Below are positions 30,401 to 40,922 of a stretch of 64,000 bases of DNA, piece after piece. Each line of letters starts with the position of its first letter. Within the stretch, counting starts at the first letter, position 1. This stretch comes from Trichomonas vaginalis G3 (taxonomy: Eukaryota > Parabasalia > Trichomonadida > Trichomonadidae), in contig NC_067206.1 in assembly GCF_026262505.1 (NCBI RefSeq), forward strand, positions 5,546,879 to 5,610,878, read 5' to 3'. Below the pieces are notes generated by a model. That model worked only from the letters and a program-made list of their open reading frames with translations, had not been told where the DNA came from and did not search any database. Position numbers and translations under genes: made by a program.

Positions 30401-30806
30401 CTTTACAATATGGACAAACTTTATAGCCGGTGAGTGCTTCTACGTCTGTTATTCTGTCAGCGTGAAGTTTTCCACATGGACTCTGTGTTAATAAAATATT
30501 TATTGTTTCAAATTCTGGATCTATCATTATTGATTCCACTAATGGAAAGTCTACATTATTTATGTCCACGTCTTCTGGTTGAGGATCACAATAATAGAAA
30601 TCAATATTAACATTTAACATTCTCGCTAATCTCTCACTTTCTGTTGAAATGTCAAACCCTTCATATGCATCTATTGCTTCATTTAAATAGCTTCTACGAG
30701 TTTTAGGATTAACACCATCAGGAATGTTATAGAAGCGTTTAAATAACCTTCTACCTTCTGCTCTAATTTGATTATCATTCATTTTAGCTGTTCCGTTTTT
30801 GTTCAT
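27493..30806 (-). pseudogene. Polinton protein-primed DNA polymerase B, broken
   Basis: Remains of a ~1,100-residue PolB. Exonuclease motifs I-III are visible (FDFETLE, GFNSGKFDLN, YCNKDVEIM), as are the palm motif A (VDFNSLYPS) and motif C (EGDTDS). Ahead of these is an N-terminal region with CPYC and CEKC pairs. Between exonuclease and palm lies an HNH-like zinc module (CKMCG, LDRIDN, CCYCN..K). The C-terminus has a further CPMC. This enzyme would copy the element from a protein primer. It is a fossil with several breaks. Confidence 0.85.
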
Positions 30807-30854
30807 TTATGTAAGAATAAAAAATTAAAAAATAAATAAAATAAAGTTTATTTT

Positions 30855-31961
30855 TTAAAGCCCATAAAATGAATTAAGAACACATAAATTTTTATCATCT
30901 GCGACGTGACGAATACATTTTAATTTACTCAAGAATGCGTACCCTGATACATTAAATCTAATTCCCGTCTTATTTAATTTCACAACTTTGAAAAGGAATG
31001 TATGAATAGCTATAAAATGATGAGAAGATGTTTTATGGGTTGCTTCCATTTTTTCTGAAATAAATGAATAAATATAATGCTTATACGTTTTCATATCTTT
31101 TATATTCTTAATAACGAATGGTATAGACCTTTCAACTTCGTCTTCCTTCGGTGCTGTTCTTTCATATGAAACATTATTGGTATCTTCAACAATGAAACCA
31201 CAATCACACAAAATTTTATAGGTTCCAATGGTTTCTTTTGATATTTTATCTAATAAATCAAAAACTTTATCAACACCCGTGCATTTATTTAAATAATAAT
31301 TTGTGTAAATATCATGATCTTCTTTCTTAATCGTATTAGTTGCATATGTCACGTTTTTTAGTGCTTTTTTGAATTTTTCGGAATCGAGAGGGGGTGAAAG
31401 TAAGATACAAGGGTATTCTTCATTATCAATAAATTGTAACTTATGTTTACGAATAAATTTAGTACCTTCTTCTGAAAGTGTTTCGTCTATTTCACCATCT
31501 AATAAATTTTGTGTTGATTCTGAGACATAATTTTTATATCTTTCTTCATGAGATTTCTGAACTTCTGATTCTGAAGCTGGGATATTCATTAAACCCTCTA
31601 CTTCATTTTCATTATATTTTTCAACTTCTCTTAATTCCTTAATTTTTTCATCTATTTCATCTCTTATTTTTTTCAGTCTTTCAATTTCATCGTATTCATC
31701 ATCTTTAATTCGTTCTTCATAATATTCAGGGAAAACATCAGGTTCTTTAGGTTTTTCTTCTTCAGATGTAGGATATAAGAAATTTATAACATCATCTTTA
31801 TTCATTTTTCCATCATAATCTAAATCATTTAATAACTCCGCGAATTTTTGACAATTTCTTAAATAATATTTATCAACTTCATAACCCACCTCCTCTAATA
31901 TATCCTTTATTTCCCCGTTTGTGAATCCTAATTTTTTAACGTTGTTAGTTTTGACGCTCAT
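30855..31961 (-). CDS. large hypothetical Polinton protein
   Basis: A 368-residue product read from the ATG at 31,961 that looks whole. The N-terminal ~70 residues hold an EF-hand-like loop (DLDYDGKMNKDD). An acidic coiled-coil stretch follows (EIERLKKIRDEIDEKIKELREVEK), then a mixed C-terminal domain ending ..VADDKNLCVLNSFYGL. It is the outermost gene on the right, 48 bp upstream of PolB on the same strand, a place where replication accessory or terminal-protein functions might be expected. That role is inference; no family is recognised. Confidence 0.5.
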   Translation of the reverse strand: MSVKTNNVKKLGFTNGEIKDILEEVGYEVDKYYLRNCQKFAELLNDLDYDGKMNKDDVINFLYPTSEEEKPKEPDVFPEYYEERIKDDEYDEIERLKKIRDEIDEKIKELREVEKYNENEVEGLMNIPASESEVQKSHEERYKNYVSESTQNLLDGEIDETLSEEGTKFIRKHKLQFIDNEEYPCILLSPPLDSEKFKKALKNVTYATNTIKKEDHDIYTNYYLNKCTGVDKVFDLLDKISKETIGTYKILCDCGFIVEDTNNVSYERTAPKEDEVERSIPFVIKNIKDMKTYKHYIYSFISEKMEATHKTSSHHFIAIHTFLFKVVKLNKTGIRFNVSGYAFLSKLKCIRHVADDKNLCVLNSFYGL

Positions 31962-32026
31962 TTCATACAAAATAAAGAAATAAAATAATAAACATAACTA
32001 AGTTTTAATTTTTCGTAAGACATGAA

Positions 32027-32268
32027 TTTTTAAAGTTTATTTTTTAAAAAAATTATTTTTTATTTCATTATGTATGGGCTGAGTGTAAATGTCTTACAAT
32101 TTTGAAAATTTTTTAAATCTTGATTTATTCAAAAACGTAAGAATAAAAACCGTAAGAATCATACATTTTTTACTTCATATGTTAAAAAAAATGATACAAA
32201 ATCGCTCGATATTGTATGAATTCTTACGTTTACAAAAAAAGTCACAAAACCCATCAACATATACTACT
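32027..32268. repeat. Polinton copy B right terminal inverted repeat
   Basis: Inverted partner of 14,213-14,456, ending ..CATATACTACT. Confidence 0.93.
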
Positions 32269-32274
32269 ATCATT
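32269..32274. repeat. target site duplication of Polinton copy B, right
   Basis: ATCATT, identical to 14,207-14,212. Confidence 0.9.
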
Positions 32275-32389
32275 TTTCTTAGTTTGTGTGAATGCTATTT
32301 GTATGATAAAAGTTTGCATTCGTTGAAAGTTTGTTATTTTTCATCAAAATATTGCACAACTATGAAATTCGAAAGCTGGCCAAAAAAAA

Positions 32390-33610
32390 ATGGTTTTAAT
32401 CCAGCTAAATAACAGAACACTCCAGAGGATTAATGATTACAATGCACAAGACAAAATTACTTTAACGATAAACAATATCGAAATCGTATTTAACAAATCT
32501 TTTGCAATCGCAATTTCTCAAAAGATATATTCTCAGTATCTTTTAGATAAAAACATCGATAAAATTGATGTAAATTCTGATGTTACTTCGAATGATACAT
32601 ACAATATATTAAAAGATTTCCTTCAATATCGAAATACTGAAATTGAGGTTGATAAAACAGTGCTGAAAGATCTTCTTCATGTTGGATTGTCTCTAGAAAT
32701 CCAAGAGTTAATAGATTTATATAAAATGAATGTTATTGATAAAATGAAATTAGATATAACAAATTGCATTCAATTTCTTGAATTTTTTATTAAAATTTCT
32801 TGGAATGAGAAGTTTATTGAAAGCACAGATTTTATTGCAGAACATTTCTACGAAATCGATCAAAACCAACTTAAATTAGTTTCTAAAAAGCTTGGTGTTA
32901 ATATTTTAAAGCAGATACTCAACAACAAAAAACTCCAAATCGCTGATGAAGATTCACTAGCTAAATTCATCATATCTCTTGCAAGAGAAGACATTGTTTT
33001 CAGTTCATTGTTTGAAAACATTTATTTTGAGTTTTGCAAAGAAGAAACAATCAGAGAAATGAAAGATTTCGTTACATCTGATAACTATCAGGATGTTGTC
33101 AATTCACTTGTTGACTCTATCATAAGATCAAGAGATCCTAAAAATAAAGATAGATGTGGTGGAAAAGAAGTAACAAACTATTTTGAGAGCGGCAATGTAG
33201 TGATGTCAGCTTCTTCCACTTCCAGTGAATCAGCCGAAATTATTAATAAATATAGGAATGATACCCATTTCCAAACTCGTAATGAACCAAATTCATGGGT
33301 TGAATGGAAATTAAAGCAAAACTATTTAATTCAGCCTACAAGTTATATTGTCAGAACGTCACACAATGGTAATTTTCGTTATAAACTTCAAACATGGAGA
33401 GTTGAGGGATTAACTACTAATGGGGAAACAAAAGTCATTCATGAAGTTTCTAATTCACTACTAAAAAAAGGTGAAATTCGCAAATATGATATTACATCTA
33501 ATGATAAATTTGTGTCATTCAAATTAATTCAAACAGGCAAAAACAGTTATAATAATGATTACTTACTTATTGATGTTTTTGATTTCTCAGGCAAAGTATT
33601 TGAAATATAA
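32390..33610 (+). CDS. BTB-like plus discoidin (F5/8C)-like protein
   Basis: A 406-residue intracellular protein of a large trichomonad family. The N-terminal ~110 residues look like a BTB/POZ domain (LTINNIEIVFNKSFAIAISQ..), then a BACK-like helical region. The C-terminal ~140 residues look like a discoidin-type domain (NEPNSWVEWKLKQNYLIQPTSY, TWRVEGLTTNG). The ATG at 32,390 is used. An upstream ATG at 32,361 is in another frame and separated by an A9 run, so slippage or sequencing error there could hide a slightly longer start. Polinton B lies ~120 bp upstream and displaced the original promoter region (now around 14,150-14,206). Confidence 0.65.
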   Translation: MVLIQLNNRTLQRINDYNAQDKITLTINNIEIVFNKSFAIAISQKIYSQYLLDKNIDKIDVNSDVTSNDTYNILKDFLQYRNTEIEVDKTVLKDLLHVGLSLEIQELIDLYKMNVIDKMKLDITNCIQFLEFFIKISWNEKFIESTDFIAEHFYEIDQNQLKLVSKKLGVNILKQILNNKKLQIADEDSLAKFIISLAREDIVFSSLFENIYFEFCKEETIREMKDFVTSDNYQDVVNSLVDSIIRSRDPKNKDRCGGKEVTNYFESGNVVMSASSTSSESAEIINKYRNDTHFQTRNEPNSWVEWKLKQNYLIQPTSYIVRTSHNGNFRYKLQTWRVEGLTTNGETKVIHEVSNSLLKKGEIRKYDITSNDKFVSFKLIQTGKNSYNNDYLLIDVFDFSGKVFEI

Positions 33611-34029
33611 TTCCTTTCTTGGTAAATATCTCCAGAAAATTAATGATATCGCAAAACTACTAACTAAATTTCAATGATAATAATTTTGTTTGTTACTATA
33701 ATTAGCCCATCTATATTTGAAAATCATATATTCCATGTTGATATTGTTTTTATTGGTTATACTCAGACATCAATGATTAATCGGCCAAACATAATTAATG
33801 ATGCTTTTACTATTTTCTGACATTCTTCATTTATATTCTCACACAAGCTTTATATTCCAATTTTCTAAGGTAAAAAGTTATTATATATCACTATATATAA
33901 CATAATATGGATATTATACTTTTTTTGTTATTAAAATTAAGATATATTGATTTTCTGATACCCTTATATTACTTATATAAAAAAACTAATTTTTGACAAG
34001 TAATAAAAACAAACAAATATAATTATATT
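33611..34029. other. intergenic
   Basis: AT-rich spacer between convergent genes. Nothing recognised. Confidence 0.5.
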
Positions 34030-36393
34030 TTATTTTGGAGTATAGTTAACATGGTCAACAGGATTGATGAAATCTGCCTGTGTAAAATTCTCTGGTTTAT
34101 TAAGAACGGCGTATGATCTTGACTCCTTTATGTTCTTTCTCAATCTCTTCACGTGTTTCATAACCATTACGGGATTATATTTAAATTCGATTTTATCTTT
34201 CGTTGCTTTCATTCTTATATTATCATTCTGTATAGTCATCACACAAAGAGAAGGCGGTGGTTGTGGTTGTTCCTTTCTTATTGATATCGCAACGTTCTTT
34301 TCTTCAAGTTTTGTGGAATTTTCTTCAGAAAGTTTTTCAATTTTCTTGAAAAATGTTGGAACTGTTTCTTTCTTCTGTAAAACTGGGGATTTTATAGCAG
34401 AATTAGCTGGATTCTGCTGAGAGCTACTTTGCTCTGGAGTCTTAAAGCTCTGTGCCAAATTAAAGAAGGCTTTTCTTCGGTCAGATAATGAAAATGTGTT
34501 TTTTAGAACAGGTTTTTCTTTTTCTGGTTGTGATTGACGGGATTTGACAATAGAAATTGCATCGGTGTCTTTAATGATCGATTTTAAGAAATCTGTTGGG
34601 TTTTCTACGATTTTTGGATGAGGTGAATTTACACCTCTCAGATTATCACTGGACATTGAAGGAGTTAAGCGGGATTTCTTGGTCTGAGAAGGGAAATACA
34701 TCGATTTGGAGGAAGAAATGATACTTTGAGAAGAAGATTTGTCATCTTCATCATCAGAATCTTTTACATCAATGATTTGCTTTGGTATTGATATCATTGC
34801 CTTTTGTTGTGGCGGAACCTGCATGATTTGGCCCGGTTTTTCTTGATTTTGGGATTCTTCTTTAATTGTATTGAAAATTTTTGTAAGAATCTTGGTATCG
34901 ACAGCTCTGTTTTGCTTGATCTTTTTCTTGTATTCGATTTTCCTTTCCCTGGCTGCTTTTCTCTTGGCCTCTTCTAATTCCATTTTGAGACCTTCTTCTG
35001 GAGACATCAGACTAAGTTTTTTCTCTTCTGTATCAGTTGTAGATATAATGGTTTTCTCAGTTATGGGTGAATTAATTGTTCTTTTAGGAGATGATGGAAT
35101 TGTTTTGATATTTTGAGGGTTTAAGTTCATTAATCCTGATGGGGATGGAAGAAATATCTTACCATTATCTCCTGCTTGAATAGAATTATCTTTTTCCTCT
35201 GAATTATTTTTTGGAGAAATATTTATTAAATTTTTAGGAGTTTCTACATTATCTTTCTTTTCTACATCTGCATTTTTTATTTCTTTTTCCATTTCTGTCT
35301 TTATTTGCGGCCTTTTTATAAATTTATCTGTATTTTGATTTTTATTTTCGGAAATACGATCTCCAAGAATAATATGCGGAGGAAGTTCTAAGCTTGGTAC
35401 TAAATCAATCATATTTTGAACAAATTTTTGATAATTTTGTTGACATTCTTGAATAAAAACAAAATTCTGCGAAGGATCTGGTATAATACATGATATGAGA
35501 TTTTTAACATGTAGTAGATTGCCATATGCTTCATTTTGAACCTTTTGAAGTGCTAATTTTTCTAAATTTGTTTTTTCTTTAAATTCTAATGAATTTTGTA
35601 TTTTCTGAAGATCTGTTTGAAAATTATTGATTTGATCTCTGACTTTCCCTTCAGGAGACAATTTTTTACTTTTTGGAGTTTTTTTAACTTTTTTAATATT
35701 ATTGAAAGTAAAAACTGTTTGAAAAGGAGGTGTAATAGCTATTCTCCATCCACCTCTTATGTTTGTAACAGCAATTGTTCCATTTTTGAGATTTTCATTT
35801 TCGTTATTTTCCGGAATTTCTGAATTTTCTTGTGTTTCAACAGTAACAACAGATGTGTCTGTCTGAGGAGGTAGAGAAATAGCTTTCGGTGTATCACTCA
35901 TGACTTCAGATAAAGAAGGAGTTCTAATTAAAGATTCATTATCTGTAGATTTCTTTTTTGGAACTGTTTTAGGCATTTTTGACTTTTTGTCGGTAAGAAA
36001 TTGAAATAAAGCATGTGATTTGATCGAATAATGTTCATCCAAAATTTCATTTGCAAAAATTTCTTGTAAATCAGGACGTGGTATTATATTTTCTGTTAAA
36101 TACTTCTTTTCTAAATATATAGGAAGCATTACTGGGTTGGTTTTGAAAAAATTATCGATAATATTATAGTATTTTTTGTGCAATAGCTCAACACTTGTTG
36201 TTTTAGCTTGTAGTGACCCTAAAAATACTGGAACTGGAGATTTTTGTACACTTTTTTTCTCGACTTTATTTTTGTCGTTTGCCATTGATAAAGAAAACTG
36301 TAGAGTACTAGGCGACTTCATATTTGAAAGCCAACTAGGACCACTTGAAGTATCTGCTGCTCCTTTAGGCTGCCCTAAAAACAAATTCATCAT
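34030..36393 (-). CDS. large Lys/Ser-rich protein, unknown
   Basis: A 787-residue product without recognised domains. It starts MMNLFLGQPKGAADTSSGPS. A short conserved-looking helical segment occurs at about residues 70-130 (VELLHKKYYNIIDNFF..). Long low-complexity Ser/Lys/Pro stretches with many potential SP/TP phosphosites follow. A highly charged helix near residue 480 (ELEEAKRKAARERKIEYKKK) and a compact C-terminal ~70 residues (CVMTIQNDNIRMKATKDKIEF, then HVKRLRKNIKESRSYAVL) complete it. It resembles nuclear scaffold or kinetochore-type proteins in composition only. Confidence 0.6.
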   Translation of the reverse strand: MMNLFLGQPKGAADTSSGPSWLSNMKSPSTLQFSLSMANDKNKVEKKSVQKSPVPVFLGSLQAKTTSVELLHKKYYNIIDNFFKTNPVMLPIYLEKKYLTENIIPRPDLQEIFANEILDEHYSIKSHALFQFLTDKKSKMPKTVPKKKSTDNESLIRTPSLSEVMSDTPKAISLPPQTDTSVVTVETQENSEIPENNENENLKNGTIAVTNIRGGWRIAITPPFQTVFTFNNIKKVKKTPKSKKLSPEGKVRDQINNFQTDLQKIQNSLEFKEKTNLEKLALQKVQNEAYGNLLHVKNLISCIIPDPSQNFVFIQECQQNYQKFVQNMIDLVPSLELPPHIILGDRISENKNQNTDKFIKRPQIKTEMEKEIKNADVEKKDNVETPKNLINISPKNNSEEKDNSIQAGDNGKIFLPSPSGLMNLNPQNIKTIPSSPKRTINSPITEKTIISTTDTEEKKLSLMSPEEGLKMELEEAKRKAARERKIEYKKKIKQNRAVDTKILTKIFNTIKEESQNQEKPGQIMQVPPQQKAMISIPKQIIDVKDSDDEDDKSSSQSIISSSKSMYFPSQTKKSRLTPSMSSDNLRGVNSPHPKIVENPTDFLKSIIKDTDAISIVKSRQSQPEKEKPVLKNTFSLSDRRKAFFNLAQSFKTPEQSSSQQNPANSAIKSPVLQKKETVPTFFKKIEKLSEENSTKLEEKNVAISIRKEQPQPPPSLCVMTIQNDNIRMKATKDKIEFKYNPVMVMKHVKRLRKNIKESRSYAVLNKPENFTQADFINPVDHVNYTPK

Positions 36394-36887
36394 AAATAAA
36401 AAATCTTGTTTTATAGGGAATTAGCGGCGTGAAGAGTGGATTTGTGACCATGTAGAATAGTATATTTTCAAATGCATACAAATATACTTTCATGTGATTT
36501 TGCAATGTGAGTAATTAAGACTTAAAATTATAGTAATATCTTTATATCGAAGTTCATCGATTCGAAGCTAGACTAGAATGTGATCTACCATGCATTAAAA
36601 TTAGATGAGTAAGATGCATATAAGTAAATTAAGATCTCTACAAAAAAATATATCAAAAAATATCAAAATTAACATGTTTTATATGTAAAATAACATCAAA
36701 ATGCAATATTTTATGAAAATTAGGTAAAATCCTTTGTATTGAAATGTATAAGAGAAGTATTTTATATTATTGATAGGAATCGAAATTTTAATCTAATTAA
36801 ATAACAAGTAACTACGAAAGTAGTGAAATGACTCATGATGCATTGACATTTGATCTAAATTAATGATCAAAATAACGTTTTTGAATT
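36394..36887. other. intergenic
   Basis: AT-rich spacer; nothing recognised. Confidence 0.5.
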
Positions 36888-37136
36888 TTAAAGGGCATCT
36901 TTAGGAACATTTCCATGGTGCTCACGTCTAAATAGAAGAATATTAGGCTCTGGTGCATGACGATGGTAATGTATCCAGCCAGGACTCATTTGTATTCCTA
37001 ATGCTCTCCATTCTTCTTCACTTAAAAGATGATCTTTTGGATCTTTCCTACTTATCTCTTTAGGAAGAATTACATGACGATATTCATAGACATCATCGTA
37101 GTACTTATCAGAGTACCTGATATCGTCAACACTCAT
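36888..37136 (-). CDS. CKS1: cyclin-dependent kinase regulatory subunit CKS1
   Basis: An 82-residue protein read from [15 protein letters not shown], which matches the usual family start. An in-frame ATG eight codons upstream (37,160) would add MKCRFKIS. Hallmarks are [38 protein letters not shown] and the terminal [16 protein letters not shown] block. It includes the anion-pocket residues and the [12 protein letters not shown] hinge (HXPEPHILLFRR in other eukaryotes, here His to Asn). It binds CDKs and adapts them to phosphorylated substrates. Length and motifs are complete. Confidence 0.95.
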   Translation of the reverse strand: MSVDDIRYSDKYYDDVYEYRHVILPKEISRKDPKDHLLSEEEWRALGIQMSPGWIHYHRHAPEPNILLFRREHHGNVPKDAL

Positions 37137-37479
37137 CGAAATTTTAAACCGACATTTCATGTCCTTTCACTCGAAAAGTTTGAAATTCACATAAATACTG
37201 CAGTTTAGAGAGCATTAAAGCTTTTTGTTTCATTCAATGAAGCTAGGATTGTAATATTTCAGAGAAAATCGGTTTTAAATGTTGAATTGAATTAGAAATT
37301 TTAGAACTGAAGAAGATTTTTTTTCCAAAACAGGATCCTTACTTCAATGTGATCTTTGACACGTGATCCAATATATTCCAAATTCTGATTATGCTCTTCA
37401 TTCCTTATTTTGCCATAACTTTACAAATGTCAAAAAAATTGATGCTTTAAGTTTACAACGACAAAAATTTTGATTTTGA
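37137..37479. other. intergenic between divergent genes
   Basis: Spacer shared by CKS1 and the ankyrin gene. Promoter-like GACGGTTTACA lies at 37,478-37,488, right before the ankyrin start codon. Nothing else is recognised. Confidence 0.5.
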
Positions 37480-37491
37480 CGGTTTACAAAA

Positions 37492-39894
37492 ATGGTGAAA
37501 TTAGCCAAAGATAGTTTACCTCCAGAGTTATTTCAAATTGCAGACTTTTTCGACGCGTTATGGAAAGTAGATGAAAACACTATTGATGCAGTATACGCAA
37601 ATCTTTGTGATCTTCGCAAAAAGAATTTGATTTACGATTCTCAAATAGTAAATGCATTAAATCTTATGGCAGGAAGGTTATATAAGAAGATTAAGTTAAT
37701 TTCCACAATTGCTGAACGATTAATTAATGACTTCAAAATAGATTATGATAGAATTTACGTACAGTCAAAAAATGAAATCCTTTATTCAATCCTTATGCAC
37801 AAGAACCTAATAAACTACATAATTCCACAGAATTTACGCATGAGAAGTCTTCAAGATTTATATAATTATTTCCCAGTTAATTCTTTTGAGTATGCGATCC
37901 TTCATGATGATATTGGTCGATTCAAAGATTACGCTTCAAGAAGTAATTTCGACGTAAACATGAAACTCAATGATCGAGACACTTTATTAGATTTTGCTGT
38001 TTCTGTAGGAGCTCTTCAGATCTTTAATTATCTTTTTAACAACGGTGCTGACATTACCGAATATACAGTTTGCCAAAGTTACTGCGGAGGAAACATGGAA
38101 ATCATAAATTTCTTTGAGCACTCATGCAAACCGATTTTAAGATCAATAAATAACGCTTGCATATACCATAATGAAAAACTTATTAAGCATTTGGCCGACA
38201 GATACAATTACAAAACAGATTTTTCAATTTGCGTACAATATTTTAACATTAATCATTTGATATCAATGATAACATCATTAGATGACATCAACCAACAAGA
38301 TATTAATGGTGAAACAGTACTTTTTGCAGGTGTAAAACGAGATTTATTTTATTTGAACAAATGTTTAATGGAGAATGGCATTAATATTGATATAAAGAAC
38401 AAGAACAATCTAACAGCATTAGATTTCATTGCTATTTGTCCCAATTCTCTTAGTTTATTCGTTGATAAAATTCCATTTAATAATCTCTTCGATGTAGAGA
38501 TTCTTAAGAACATAATTGAGTTCGACAATGTTGAATTACTCAAACTACTTGTTGAAAAAGGCTGTAAACTTGATAATTCCTTAGTTTTGACTGCTGCTTT
38601 GAGTGGATCTTACGAAATAATGAAGATTCTGCTTGAAAACCATTGCGATGTTAATTATCCTGTCAATGATACCTATCCAATTTGCGCAATCCCTGATGAT
38701 CCCGAATTATTAAAATTAATGATAAAATATGGGGCAGATGTCAACTTAAAGTCAGCCAAATTCTCTCCCATATCCACACATATGATCTACAGCCATTATA
38801 AAGTGGTAAATATCCTTGCAGACTACATTGACGACGCAAATCAAGTAAATTCTCTTGGAATTTCACTTTTAATGGACGCTGTCACAGTTTCCACCGAACT
38901 AGTCAACAAACTATTGAAGATGGGTGCGGATGTACACTACAAGAACACGAAAATGCAAGGTTTCACTGCAATTCACGTTTGCGCAATGTCAGAACAGCAA
39001 AATACTGAGATTATGGACATTTTGATCGACCACGGACTATCCGTGAATGAAAGGGATAGCGAGGGCAACACTCCTTTCCATTATAGTGTTGCTTTTGGCA
39101 AATTAAAAATGTCTCAGTATTTAATTGAAAAAAATTCTGACGTAAATGCAGTAAACAATGCCGGACAGACGCCATTAAACTATATTTGCACAGAAACAGA
39201 GGAATATCAGAAGATCATCGCTTTAGATAATCCGAATATCGTGAAATTCCTTGTAGAGAAGAATAAATGCGATAAAGAGCTTCCAGACAACAAAGGAATG
39301 ACTCCTCTGATGAATTGCGCAAACACAAACAGATTGGAATCGTTCAAAGTTCTTTTGGAAAATAAATGTGACGTTGAAAAATTTTCAAAAGATGATGAAA
39401 CGGTTTTAATGATTTGTTCAAGGTTAAACAACATTGATTTCATCAATATTATGAAAGACATGAAAGTTCTTAACCTAAACACACAGAATACTAAAGGACA
39501 GACATGTCTTCACATCAGTTGTATCAATAATCATCAGCAAACAATTATGAAATTGATACAACTTGGAGCTGATTTTAATTTGGTAGATTCGAATGGACAG
39601 AGTTTGTTCCACCTCGCATGCTATTACAATATGAAAGAGATTGTTTCTTATCTGATAAAGAATGGTGCTTTGTTTAATGTGCGTGATAAAAATAACAAAT
39701 CTCCATTTTTAATCGCTTTGGAAAGAAACAACAAAGAAATTTGCATGCAGTTAATAAAAACAAACAAATGCGTGTTCTATGACATTGATTTGTTGGCTGT
39801 GTTTAAGAAGCCTAACCAGGTAATGATTAAGGCATTACATACTTATTATAGAAAAGAAATGGAAATAATTGTTCACAAAATATTATTTGAATAA
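37492..39894 (+). CDS. ankyrin-repeat protein (DUF3447 type)
   Basis: An 800-residue protein of the very large trichomonad ankyrin family. Residues ~1-120 form a helical N-terminal domain typical of this family (..IVNALNLMAGRLYKK..). From about residue 150 to 770 come around 18 ankyrin units, degenerate in the first half and clear later (e.g. GNTPFHYSVAFGKLKMSQYL near residue 525 and GQTCLHISCINNHQQTIMKL near 670). No membrane segment is seen, so it is probably a cytosolic scaffold. The gene appears whole. Confidence 0.9.
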   Translation: MVKLAKDSLPPELFQIADFFDALWKVDENTIDAVYANLCDLRKKNLIYDSQIVNALNLMAGRLYKKIKLISTIAERLINDFKIDYDRIYVQSKNEILYSILMHKNLINYIIPQNLRMRSLQDLYNYFPVNSFEYAILHDDIGRFKDYASRSNFDVNMKLNDRDTLLDFAVSVGALQIFNYLFNNGADITEYTVCQSYCGGNMEIINFFEHSCKPILRSINNACIYHNEKLIKHLADRYNYKTDFSICVQYFNINHLISMITSLDDINQQDINGETVLFAGVKRDLFYLNKCLMENGINIDIKNKNNLTALDFIAICPNSLSLFVDKIPFNNLFDVEILKNIIEFDNVELLKLLVEKGCKLDNSLVLTAALSGSYEIMKILLENHCDVNYPVNDTYPICAIPDDPELLKLMIKYGADVNLKSAKFSPISTHMIYSHYKVVNILADYIDDANQVNSLGISLLMDAVTVSTELVNKLLKMGADVHYKNTKMQGFTAIHVCAMSEQQNTEIMDILIDHGLSVNERDSEGNTPFHYSVAFGKLKMSQYLIEKNSDVNAVNNAGQTPLNYICTETEEYQKIIALDNPNIVKFLVEKNKCDKELPDNKGMTPLMNCANTNRLESFKVLLENKCDVEKFSKDDETVLMICSRLNNIDFINIMKDMKVLNLNTQNTKGQTCLHISCINNHQQTIMKLIQLGADFNLVDSNGQSLFHLACYYNMKEIVSYLIKNGALFNVRDKNNKSPFLIALERNNKEICMQLIKTNKCVFYDIDLLAVFKKPNQVMIKALHTYYRKEMEIIVHKILFE

Positions 39895-40440
39895 AGATTA
39901 GATATATATAAATTTAGATCAACGAAATGAAAAGGATAAGTGGTAAGTCTATCCTTTGTATAACAGCTCATTAGTTACTGCATAGTGATATATAGTGATC
40001 TATAGTGGCTTTTTATGGGCATAAAAATATTATTAGAAAAGCTTCTCCAATAATATAGGACTTGTTAACCTATCTCGTCTCTGATTTTTCCATATGAGGG
40101 ACTGATACTGTAATATTGATATCTATGTACTAGAATAAGATATTTTATAGAAAACACTTGGCACTTACTAATATGTGAATAAATTGTAGCAGATAACTTC
40201 AAATACCAAGACCGAATTTATTCCCATCTCATTGAATTCTGCTAATTATCATTAGTGAGATAACTCAAAGTTTTAAATATGATATGCGCTAATATTTCAG
40301 CAAGTATAAGTTAAAAAGATTAATGTAAATGATGATATTTTAATCTCATGGACCGAAAATAATATATGTTTTTAATATAAGCATATTTTCTTTCAAGATG
40401 GAATTCTGAAACGATCGGCGCTTGAAAAAAGTGACGGCTT
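39895..40440. other. intergenic
   Basis: AT-rich spacer of ~545 bp. A direct repeat ATATAGTGATCTATAGTG-like stretch is seen near 39,990. Nothing else is recognised. Confidence 0.5.
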
Positions 40441-40453
40441 GTCCGCCTTTCTA
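40441..40453 (+). promoter_or_regulatory. RPS26 transcription start box (CCTTT)
   Basis: CCTTT at 40,446-40,450 ends three bases before the ATG, as in the other ribosomal protein genes here. GTGACGGCTT just upstream may be the paired Myb-type site. Confidence 0.6.
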
Positions 40454-40810
40454 ATGCCTGTCAAGAGGAGGAATCATGGCCGTTCCAAGATGAACCGTGG
40501 CCACACAAGAACAGTTAACTGCATGAACTGCGGCCGCCAAGTTCCAAAGGATAAGGCCATCACACGTTTTGCTATCAAGAATATGGTCGATGCTTCATCA
40601 GCTAAGGATGTTTCCGATGCTTGCATCTACCAGGGCTACGAGCTTCCAAAGACATACCAGAAGCAATACTACTGCGTTTCATGCGCCGTCCACCGCCACG
40701 TTGTTCGCCCACGTAACGTTAACGTTCGCCGCAACCGTGTTCCACTCTTCCTTAAGCTTCGTCTTGAGAAGCTCGAGCAGCGCAACGCACAACGCCTTTC
40801 CAAGGAGTAA
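40454..40810 (+). CDS. RPS26: 40S ribosomal protein S26 (eS26)
   Basis: A 118-residue protein from MPVKRRNHGRSKMNRGH; in-frame codons upstream belong to the promoter. Typical S26 features are the zinc-binding CMNCGR and CVSCAVHRHVVR pairs, VPKDKAI, and a basic C-terminus. It sits near the mRNA exit channel of the small subunit. Codon use is GC-ended as in RPS15A and RPL4. Two hairpins follow in the intergenic DNA. Confidence 0.97.
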   Translation: MPVKRRNHGRSKMNRGHTRTVNCMNCGRQVPKDKAITRFAIKNMVDASSAKDVSDACIYQGYELPKTYQKQYYCVSCAVHRHVVRPRNVNVRRNRVPLFLKLRLEKLEQRNAQRLSKE

Positions 40811-40922
40811 ATTTTGCTTAATAAAAATACAATTTGAAAGCTACCAAAAATAGTATAAATTTATGCAGGACCTTTGACAGTATATTTAAATATCATTTCG
40901 ATGATCTACAAAAATAAGTTCC

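Larger units (their letters stand above)
14213..32268. mobile_element. Polinton (Maverick) copy B, full length but decayed
   Basis: An 18,056-bp element bounded by perfect ATCATT duplications and inverted repeats starting AGTAGTATATGTTGATGG (5'-AG/CT-3' termini as usual). The left two thirds carry virion-type genes (membrane-active pair, major capsid, packaging ATPase, penton-like, fibre-like, KilA-N-like). The right third carries, on the minus strand, integrase, PolB and a large hypothetical. It is a fossil with roughly fifteen or more breaks plus a mariner insertion. The arms and duplication are still almost perfect, so the insertion looks fairly young despite the decay. No Ulp-type protease was recognised. 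It lies between a broken BspA-like gene and a BTB gene, just upstream of the latter. Confidence 0.95.

Noticed and set aside
30855-31961. OTU-like or protease function for the large hypothetical next to PolB.
   Set aside because: No catalytic triad could be placed; only a lone CVLNSF-type end.
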